Assembly (NCBI GenBank): GCA_001931535.1
Contig: CP016211.1
Location: 15,329,501-15,393,500, forward strand
Source of the DNA: Minicystis rosea
GTDB lineage: Bacteria > Myxococcota_A > Polyangia > Polyangiales > Polyangiaceae
DNA length: 64,000 nucleotides
Direction of reading: 5' to 3'
In this document: positions 57,595 to 64,000 of the stretch, in pieces
Position numbering within the stretch: position 1 is the stretch's first letter
How the letters are laid out: every line of letters starts with the position of its first letter
Notes under the pieces: model-generated
The model's database searches: none
Seen by the model: the letters and a program-made list of their open reading frames with translations, nothing else
Told to the model about the DNA's origin: nothing
Translations under genes and position numbers: made by a program

Positions 57595-59754
57595 TTACGC
57601 GCCGATGCGCGGGTTCATGGAGCGATCGATGGTGGTGACGAGCTTGTAGTAGTCGAGCGGCTTGCTCAGGCAGGCGTGCTCGTTCGCGGCGGGGAGGCGC
57701 TTGCCGGCGGAGATGACGACGACGGGGATGTCGGGGAGGGTGTCGTCGCGCTCGAGCTCGTCGAGGAGCTGCCAGCCGTCCATGACCGGCATCATGAGAT
57801 CGAGCACCATCACGCGCGGCGGATCGGTGCGGCGCAGCCGATCGAGGGCCTCGCGGCCGTTGGCGGCGGTGTCGACGACGTAGCCTTCTTCCTGGAGGAT
57901 GTCGCGCACCGTCTGGCGGAGATCGAAGTCGTCGTCGACGACGAGCACCGTGCGGGGAGCGTTGGGATCGGTGGTGCGGAGCACGGGGCGGGGGCGCGGC
58001 GCGCGGACTTGGATCGAAGGCCGCGGAGGGATGCGCAGGCCGGCGCGCGCGGAGGAGATGACGGCGGCGCGATCGATCGTCGCCGGGTTGCGCGCGGCCA
58101 AGGCCCGGACGTGGGCGAGATCGATGGGACGCGACAAGAGGGGCAGGCCGCCGCCGAGATCGAAGGCGATCTCGGGGCGCGCGCCGCCCGCGATGAAGAC
58201 GAAGCGCTCGGCGATCCGCGGGGCTTGGCGCGCGAGGTCGGCGTGGATCTCGCGGCCCGATCGATCCGGCAAGCGGACGTTGCACAGGACGAGCGCGGGG
58301 ATCACGCCGAAGGTGAGGAGCTGCATGGCCTCGGCCGCGCTGCGCGCGACGCGGATGTCGAGCTCGGGGAGCGACTGGACCATGATTTCGAGGAAGAGAT
58401 CGTCCTCGTCGATCCACACGAGCACGGGCCGATCGACGGGGCGCCTCGCGCCGAGCGCGGGCCCTTCGGCGCGCGGATCGGCGGCGGGGAGGGCGACGGT
58501 GCAGCGATCGCCGCCGGGATCGAGCTCGAGACGACCCTCGTGCGCGGCCACGATTTGCCGGGCGACGGCGAGCTCGACGCCCGATCCCCCAGGCTCGGCG
58601 TCGAGCTCGAAGAAGCTCGCGCGCGCGCCGAGGCGACCATCGGCGGCGTCGCCGAGGCACACCAGCACTCGGTCGCCGCGACGGCGGACCTCGAGCACGA
58701 GCGCGCGCGGGACGAGGGCGTGGCGCTCCGAGCAGATGTCCGCGGCGTCGTCGAGCACGCCGGCGCGCCCGAGCACGAGGTGGACGAGGAGCTGGATGAG
58801 CTCGCTGCGGCGGCCGATGATGTAGTGCTCGCCGTTCGCGAGGAGCTTCACGTCGACGCGGAGGCGACGGAGGTGCGGTGTCGCGAGGGCGAGCGCGTCA
58901 GCCGCGAGGGCCGCGAGCTCGAGGCGCTCGGGCGCGCTTCGCTGGATTGCGGCGAGGAAGCGCGCGGTGCTCTCGCGGGCCGGTCGCAGCGCTTCGGCGG
59001 CGGCGGTGGGACGCAGGGTGCGGGCCCAGACTTGGGCGCGCACGTCGTCCTCGCGCGCGAGGAGGCGCCCGCGGAGCGTGTCGACGAGCCGATGTTGCTC
59101 GGTGAAGCGGCGCTCGATCTCGGCGAGCTCGGTGCCCAGATCTTCGGCGAACCCGCGCGCCAGGATGCCGAGGCCGGAGAGGCGCGCGCCGCGTGCATCA
59201 CTCGTGTCCGCGCGGCTCGCGTGCGGCTCGCTCGCGCGGCGCGCCATGGAGGCCGCGATCATGTTGCAGGCGATTTCGAGGACGGCGAGCGCGGTGTAGG
59301 GAGGCTCTTCGTCGCCGGGCCACGCGAGGACGAGCACGCCGAAGATCTCGCGATCGGCGGCGACGGGGCAGGCGATCACCTGCTCCCAGCGTGCGCGGGC
59401 GAGCGCCTCGCGATCGATGGGACATGCCTCGCCGGCGCCGAGATCGTGCGCCGCGACGAGCTTCCGCGTCTGCGCGGCCGTCTGCGCCGGGAACCACGTG
59501 GCGCCGCGGAGTGGGAGGTGCTGGAGCGGCGCGCGCAGTTCGGTGGGGAGGCCGCGCTCGCCGGTGAGCACGAGCGCATCGCCGACGGCCGTGTACGCGG
59601 CGCCCCGCGCGCAATCGACGCCTGCGAGGAGGAGATCGAGCGCATCGAGGAGTGTGTTGCCCTGCCTCGATCCCGCGAGCGATCGCGAGAGGATGAGCAG
59701 CGTATCGAGCGTGGAATCCGCGCGTGAGCCGCCTGGCATGGGTGAAGAGGGCAT
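57595..59754 (-). CDS. degenerate hybrid histidine kinase with pseudo-receiver and receiver
   Basis: A 719-residue cytoplasmic protein. Residues about 15-165 form a GAF domain. The HisKA-like helix reads GLGILARGFAEDLGTELAEI, where Glu stands in place of the phosphorylated His. The HATPase region has weak N and G boxes (ELIQLLVHLVLGRAG, GGSGVELAVARQIVAAHEG). A first receiver has VLCNVRLPDRSG, with Asn replacing the phospho-acceptor Asp. The last domain is a complete receiver (VLVVDDD, MVLDLMMPVMDGW, VVISAG, LSKPLD). It probably relays rather than generates phosphate. ATG 59754 is chosen over TTG 59760. It is divergent from a complete hybrid kinase. Confidence 0.87.
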   Translation of the reverse strand: MPSSPMPGGSRADSTLDTLLILSRSLAGSRQGNTLLDALDLLLAGVDCARGAAYTAVGDALVLTGERGLPTELRAPLQHLPLRGATWFPAQTAAQTRKLVAAHDLGAGEACPIDREALARARWEQVIACPVAADREIFGVLVLAWPGDEEPPYTALAVLEIACNMIAASMARRASEPHASRADTSDARGARLSGLGILARGFAEDLGTELAEIERRFTEQHRLVDTLRGRLLAREDDVRAQVWARTLRPTAAAEALRPARESTARFLAAIQRSAPERLELAALAADALALATPHLRRLRVDVKLLANGEHYIIGRRSELIQLLVHLVLGRAGVLDDAADICSERHALVPRALVLEVRRRGDRVLVCLGDAADGRLGARASFFELDAEPGGSGVELAVARQIVAAHEGRLELDPGGDRCTVALPAADPRAEGPALGARRPVDRPVLVWIDEDDLFLEIMVQSLPELDIRVARSAAEAMQLLTFGVIPALVLCNVRLPDRSGREIHADLARQAPRIAERFVFIAGGARPEIAFDLGGGLPLLSRPIDLAHVRALAARNPATIDRAAVISSARAGLRIPPRPSIQVRAPRPRPVLRTTDPNAPRTVLVVDDDFDLRQTVRDILQEEGYVVDTAANGREALDRLRRTDPPRVMVLDLMMPVMDGWQLLDELERDDTLPDIPVVVISAGKRLPAANEHACLSKPLDYYKLVTTIDRSMNPRIGA

Positions 59755-59867
59755 GCGCAAATTCTAGGCTCCGACCCAGACGGTTGCTACTCAAACGATT
59801 TCCCTACATCAGTCATGGACGATCCGGTTGCACGACGCGGGCCGGCGGGCCGACACTTCGAATCGAC

Positions 59868-62096
59868 ATGGACGCACACTCGCTTCCTGCACGCGGGCCC
59901 GATGACGCGGCGGAGCATGCGACCACGTCGCCGCCGATCGGCATCCTCCTCGTCGACGATCGTGAAGAGGATCTGCTCGCGCTCGCGGTCATCGTGGAGG
60001 CGCCCGGGCTGCGTTTGGTGAAGGCGTCGTCGGGGCCCGAAGCGCTGCGCGCGGTGCTGCGCGAGGACTTCGCGGTGATCCTGCTCGACGTGTCGATGCC
60101 GGGCATGGGCGGCTTCGAGGTGGCGGCGCTGCTCAAGCAACGCGAGCGCACGCGGCACGTGCCGATCATCTTCCTCACCGCCGAGAGCAAGGACGGCGAG
60201 AGCCTCTATCAAGGCTACGAGGTCGGCGCTGTCGACTACATCGAGAAGCCGATCGATCCCGAGGTGGTCCGCGCCAAGGTCGCCGTCTTCGTCGAGCTTC
60301 ACCGGCGCGGTGAAGAGATCCGCCGGCAGGCCGAGCTGCTCGGCGAGGTCGAGCGCGCCCGCGGCGCCGCGGCGATCGCCGATCTGCGCGGCACGACCGA
60401 GCAGCGCTATCGCAACCTCGCCGACGCCATCCCGCAGATCGTGTGGACGGCGGAGCCCGGCGGCGAGGCTTCGCACTTCAACCAGCGTTGGTTCGACTAC
60501 ACCGGCCTCGCGCCCGCGCAATCGTTGGGGCACGGCTTTCACGCGGTGATCCACCCGAACGACGTGCAGCGCTTCATGGATCGCTGGCAGCGCGCGCTCC
60601 ACGCGGGGGAGGCGCTCCGCGCGGAGTGTCGCCTGCGCAGCGCGGTGGGCGCGTATCGCTGGCACTTGTGCGAGGTGCTGCCGGAGCGCGATCGGGAGCA
60701 GCGCCTCGTGGGGTGGCTCGGGACCTTCACCGACGTGCACGAGCAGAAGCTGCTCGAAGACGATCGCGCGCGCGTCCTGCTCCGCGAGCTCACGGCGCGC
60801 GCCGAGGCCGAGGCCTCGCTGCGCCGCCTCGAGTTCCTCGCCGAGGCGAGCAACCTGCTCGGCCGATCGCTCGACGTGCGCGGCATCGTGAAGGGCCTCG
60901 CGGCGCTGGTCACCCCGCAGATTTGCAGTTGGTGCGTGGTCACCATCCTGGCCGAGAGCGGCGCGGTCGAGCACGTCGCCTTCGCGCACGAGGACGAGGC
61001 CTTGCGTGGGCTCGGCGGCGATCTCGGGCGGCGCGTCGAGGCCGCGGGCGGAAGGCGCGGCGCCGATCAACCCGAGCTCTCCACCTCACCCTGCGATCCC
61101 GCGCGCCTCGCGGCCGCGATCGGGATCGAGGACGCCGACCTCGTCGCGCGGCTCGGGGCGACGTCGTATCTCGCGGTGCCGCTCTCCGCGCGCGGACAGG
61201 TGCTGGGATCGATGACGTTGGTGTCGGCGCGGGCGGACCGAACCTATGGCCCGGCCGACGTCGCGCTCGCGGTCGATCTCGGCCTGCGCGCGGCCCTCGC
61301 GGTGGACAACGCGCGCCTCTACGCCGATGCGCAGCGCGCGGTGCGGCTCCGCGACGAGTTCCTGTCCATCGCTTCGCACGAGCTGCGCACGCCGCTCTCG
61401 GCGCTCGAGCTGCAGGCGCAGAGCGTCGAGGTGCAGCTCGGCCGCGCGCCCGTCGACCTCGGACGCATCGGCGCCAAGGTGGTGGTGATGCAGCGCCAGA
61501 TCGAGCGCCTCTCCCGCTTGATCAACGGCCTGCTCGACGTCTCGCGCATCGAGGCCGGCCGGCTCGAGCTGGACCTCGAGACCGTCGATCTCGCGGACCT
61601 GATCCGCGAGGTCGCGGCTCGCTTCGCCGGCGAGCTGGAGCGCGCCGAGAGCGAGCTCACCCTCGATCTCCCGGAGCCCGTGCCCGGCGCATGGGATCGC
61701 CTGCGGCTCGATCAGGTGGTGACGAACCTGCTTCAGAACGCCATCAAGTACGGGCAAGGCGCGCCCATCCGTGTTTCGCTGCGGTGCGAGGACGAGACGG
61801 CGGTGCTCACGGTCGAAGACCACGGGATCGGGATCGCGGCCGCCGATCACCGGCGCATCTTCGCGCGCTTCGAGCGCGCCGTGTCCGCGCGCCAGTACGG
61901 CGGCATGGGCGTGGGGCTCTTCATCGTGGACCGGATCGTCCGCGCCCACGCGGGCTCGATCGAGGTCCTCAGCGAGCCGGGGGAGGGCGCGACCTTCGTC
62001 CTGCGGCTCCCGCTCGAGCCCGGTGAAGCGCCGAGAGACGACGACCATCGACGCTCGCACGAGCCGCTCTCCCCGGAGACGCCGCGCCGAGGATAG
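59868..62096 (+). CDS. hybrid sensor histidine kinase (REC-PAS-GAF-HisKA-HATPase)
   Basis: A 742-residue cytoplasmic kinase. Residues about 24-145 form a receiver (ILLVDDREED; Asp in VILLDVSMPGM, about 74; Lys in YIEKPID). Then PAS (about 185-300, IVWTAEPGGEASHFNQRWFD) and GAF (about 340-490). HisKA has the canonical SIASHELRTPLSALE (His about 503), and HATPase_c carries LLQNAIKYG, VEDHGIGIAA and YGGMGVGLFIVDRIV. It is complete and probably active, with an N-terminal receiver as input. It shares a 113-bp promoter region with the degenerate kinase, suggesting a common circuit. Confidence 0.93.
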   Translation: MDAHSLPARGPDDAAEHATTSPPIGILLVDDREEDLLALAVIVEAPGLRLVKASSGPEALRAVLREDFAVILLDVSMPGMGGFEVAALLKQRERTRHVPIIFLTAESKDGESLYQGYEVGAVDYIEKPIDPEVVRAKVAVFVELHRRGEEIRRQAELLGEVERARGAAAIADLRGTTEQRYRNLADAIPQIVWTAEPGGEASHFNQRWFDYTGLAPAQSLGHGFHAVIHPNDVQRFMDRWQRALHAGEALRAECRLRSAVGAYRWHLCEVLPERDREQRLVGWLGTFTDVHEQKLLEDDRARVLLRELTARAEAEASLRRLEFLAEASNLLGRSLDVRGIVKGLAALVTPQICSWCVVTILAESGAVEHVAFAHEDEALRGLGGDLGRRVEAAGGRRGADQPELSTSPCDPARLAAAIGIEDADLVARLGATSYLAVPLSARGQVLGSMTLVSARADRTYGPADVALAVDLGLRAALAVDNARLYADAQRAVRLRDEFLSIASHELRTPLSALELQAQSVEVQLGRAPVDLGRIGAKVVVMQRQIERLSRLINGLLDVSRIEAGRLELDLETVDLADLIREVAARFAGELERAESELTLDLPEPVPGAWDRLRLDQVVTNLLQNAIKYGQGAPIRVSLRCEDETAVLTVEDHGIGIAAADHRRIFARFERAVSARQYGGMGVGLFIVDRIVRAHAGSIEVLSEPGEGATFVLRLPLEPGEAPRDDDHRRSHEPLSPETPRRG

Positions 62097-62162
62097 GATT
62101 CGATCTCCTGGCGACCCGCGTTCTCACGACGCGGCCTCCCCGCCGAGCAGGTCGATGATCCG

Positions 62163-63602
62163 ATGACGACGCGCTCCCCTTTCGCTTCGCTCGCCGGTCC
62201 GCCGCCGATGCCGTTCTTCGGTTGGCGCGGCAACATGGTCCGCTTCTTTCAAGACACGATTGGCTACATGGCGCCGCTCGCGCGCCGCTACGGCGACGTC
62301 GTCTCGTTCGCTGCCGGCGGCTCGGGCGCGGTGTTGGTCCGCCAGCCGGAGTCGCGTGGAGCGGTGTTCGCCTTCGGCCCCGCGTGCCACCAAGCGGTGC
62401 TCGGCCAGATGTCCGTGTTCCACAGCACGCGCGTACCAGGCCCGCCGGAGAGCCGATCCTTTGCGCGGATCACCTCCGGCCTCTTCAACATGAACGACGA
62501 CAAGCACCGGCAGCAGCGGCGCTTGATGCAGCCGGCCTTTCATCGCAAGCGGCTCGACGGCTACCTCGACACGATGGTGCGCTTCACCGCGGATGTCCTC
62601 GATGGCTTCCGCGTCGGCGAGACACGCGATCTCGTGCGCGAGATGGAGCGGCTCACGCTCGCCGTCGCCAACAAGACGCTCTTCGGTCTCGAGCCGACGC
62701 CCGGCGTGATCTCCCTCGGCGAGCGCATTCAGGAGGTGATCGGGCGCTCGATGTCACCGGGCGCGCTCGTGCCCATCAACCTGCCCGGATCACCGCGGCG
62801 CAAGCTCATCGAAGCGGCCGATCGCGTGGATGCTGAGCTGCGCGCCGTGATCGCGACGAAGCGCGCCTCCGGCATCGACGGGGACGACGTGCTCTCCACC
62901 CTCATCGCCACGCGTGACGAGGCCGGCGACGCGCTCGCCGACGACGAGCTCATCGGGCAGACGTTCATCCTCTTCCTCGCGGGGCACGACACCACGAAGA
63001 GCGCGCTCGCATGGACGCTCTTTCTGCTCGAGCAACATCCGCGCATCTTCGCCGACGTCCTCGACGAGCTTCGCGGTGTCCTCCGCGGCGCGGCGCCCAC
63101 CGTTGCGCAGCTCGGCGAGCTGCCCCTCCTGGAGCGCGTGATCAAGGAGAGCCTCCGCCTCTTACCGCCGGCTCCGCTCACCGCGCGCCTCACCATGCAG
63201 CCCACCGCGCTGGGCGGCGTCGAGCTGCCCGCGGGGACGGAGGTGATCATCAGCCCTTATTGTTTGCATCGATATCCCGATCTCTACACCGAGGCGCAGC
63301 GGTTCTTGCCCGATCGCTGGGCCTCGATCGAGCGCTCGCCGTTCGAGTACGCGCCGTTCGGCGCGGGCGCGCGCATGTGCATCGGCGCGGCCTTCGCGAT
63401 GATGGAGCTGAAGACGGTGCTCTCCATGTTCCTCCAGCGCTTCGGCGTGGGGCTCGCGAAGGGAGCGACGATCGATCGCCGGACGACGGTGGTGATGGCG
63501 CCGCGCTATGGAATGCCGATGATCCTGCGGCCGCCTGGCGCGCCTGCAGAGCCCGGCGTGGCGCGCGGCAACGTGCGGGAGATGATCGATCTGCCGCAGT
63601 AG
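62163..63602 (+). CDS. cytochrome P450
   Basis: A 479-residue soluble P450. Motifs: I-helix AGHDTTKSA (about 272), K-helix ESLRLLP (ExxR, about 328), the PERF-type region FLPDRWAS, and the haem-binding FGAGARMCIG with the thiolate Cys at about 406. It resembles the CYP120/CYP102-like long-chain type rather than the short bacterial class. Likely substrates are fatty acids or terpenoids. It begins 66 bp after the hybrid kinase stop and ends 10 bp before a convergent gene. Confidence 0.94.
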   Translation: MTTRSPFASLAGPPPMPFFGWRGNMVRFFQDTIGYMAPLARRYGDVVSFAAGGSGAVLVRQPESRGAVFAFGPACHQAVLGQMSVFHSTRVPGPPESRSFARITSGLFNMNDDKHRQQRRLMQPAFHRKRLDGYLDTMVRFTADVLDGFRVGETRDLVREMERLTLAVANKTLFGLEPTPGVISLGERIQEVIGRSMSPGALVPINLPGSPRRKLIEAADRVDAELRAVIATKRASGIDGDDVLSTLIATRDEAGDALADDELIGQTFILFLAGHDTTKSALAWTLFLLEQHPRIFADVLDELRGVLRGAAPTVAQLGELPLLERVIKESLRLLPPAPLTARLTMQPTALGGVELPAGTEVIISPYCLHRYPDLYTEAQRFLPDRWASIERSPFEYAPFGAGARMCIGAAFAMMELKTVLSMFLQRFGVGLAKGATIDRRTTVVMAPRYGMPMILRPPGAPAEPGVARGNVREMIDLPQ

Positions 63603-63612
63603 ACCTCGTGCT

Positions 63613-64000
63613 TCAGATCCGGCTCGCGGCCGCTGGCAGATTGGCCCAACGCAGGAGGGCCTCGCGATCGATGGGATCTTTGCCTTCGAGGAAGCGCTCC
63701 ACGTGTGGGAACGCGTCGAGGCCCCAGAAGAGCTCGCCGTCGATCCAGATCGTCGGGACCCCGAATGCACCGCGCGCGAGCGCCTCCTCCGTGCGCGCGC
63801 GGACCCGCGCTTTGCCCGCATCGGAGGTGGCCTCGCGGATCGTGGCCTCGGGATCGAGGCCCGCCGCGGCGATCGCCGCCGTCACCTCGGGCACGCCGTT
63901 CACGCCGCCGCCGCCCGCCCACGTGGCGCGATAGAGCGCGTCGATGAGCGCGCGCTGCGCATCCGCGGGCATCGGCACCGAGGCCACGCGCAGCGCGAGC
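63613..64000 (-). CDS. 2-hydroxychromene-2-carboxylate isomerase/DsbA-like protein (partial)
   Basis: The C-terminal 129 residues of a thioredoxin-fold protein; the reading frame continues off the right edge as LALRVASVPMPADAQ. The segments FGVPTIWIDGELFWGLD with the cis-Pro and ATIREATSDAGKARVRART match the C-terminal half of HCCA isomerase/DsbA-family proteins, which use glutathione. The N-terminal active site is outside the window, so oxidoreductase and isomerase cannot be told apart. Confidence 0.85.
   Translation of the reverse strand, partial: LALRVASVPMPADAQRALIDALYRATWAGGGGVNGVPEVTAAIAAAGLDPEATIREATSDAGKARVRARTEEALARGAFGVPTIWIDGELFWGLDAFPHVERFLEGKDPIDREALLRWANLPAAASRI

Overview
The window is very GC-rich, with strongly G/C third codon positions in every real gene. 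It carries many lipoproteins with Ser/Gly- or Thr-rich linkers after the lipobox Cys, a Ser/Thr kinase with an extracytoplasmic sensor, a stressosome-type signalling operon and several large proteins of no recognised family. Together these suggest a chromosomal segment of a myxobacterium, most likely of the Polyangiales (Sorangium/Polyangium/Sandaracinus-like). That placement is an inference from gene content and composition; no rRNA or other taxonomic marker is present. There is no phage, plasmid or insertion sequence, and one tRNA gene.

Layout. 0-8 kb: an alpha-solenoid protein with a probable frameshift at the left edge, an exported repeat protein, an Asp/Asn beta-hydroxylase-like enzyme, then a GNAT-like protein in an operon with a cNMP-binding patatin phospholipase. 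8-17 kb: mostly unrecognised proteins, a divergent NmrA/MarR pair with a palindromic operator, and an intergenic array of nine ~42-bp repeats. 17-27 kb: the GTPase YchF, a large nested inverted repeat, a sensor Ser/Thr kinase / PEGA-like protein / DUF1554 lipoprotein cluster, a dienelactone hydrolase and a DUF4403 lipoprotein. 27-32 kb: a polytopic membrane protein facing a five-gene, overlapping RsbS-RsbR-RsbT-RsbX-type operon. 32-46 kb: a PhoD-type phosphatase, methyltransferase, DUF3052 and GreB-like proteins, a PLP decarboxylase, tRNA-Pro(TGG), an S9 peptidase and a VOC protein. 46-54 kb: a trypsin-like lipoprotein, then an RNA-repair locus (rtcR, rtcB, rtcA) that also holds a secreted endonuclease/phosphatase-fold lipoprotein and a glycoside hydrolase. 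54-64 kb: a purple-acid-phosphatase-like lipoprotein, a degenerate histidine kinase with a pseudo-receiver facing a complete hybrid kinase, a cytochrome P450 and a truncated DsbA-family isomerase.

Functional links that the sequence supports: rtcR encodes a sigma-54 activator, and upstream of rtcB there is a CTGGCACG -24-like element with a 14-bp perfect palindrome about 75 bp upstream of the predicted start site. The stressosome genes are coupled by four ATGA overlaps or near equivalents. The MarR regulator probably controls the divergent NmrA gene through TTAGCCGGCTAA. The most unusual non-coding structures are the 42-bp repeat array (15240-15592), the 157-bp nested inverted repeat (18956-19112), the hairpin-rich interval 4375-4703, a hairpin between rtcB and rtcA, and a 23-nt element that begins with the stop codon of two unrelated genes.
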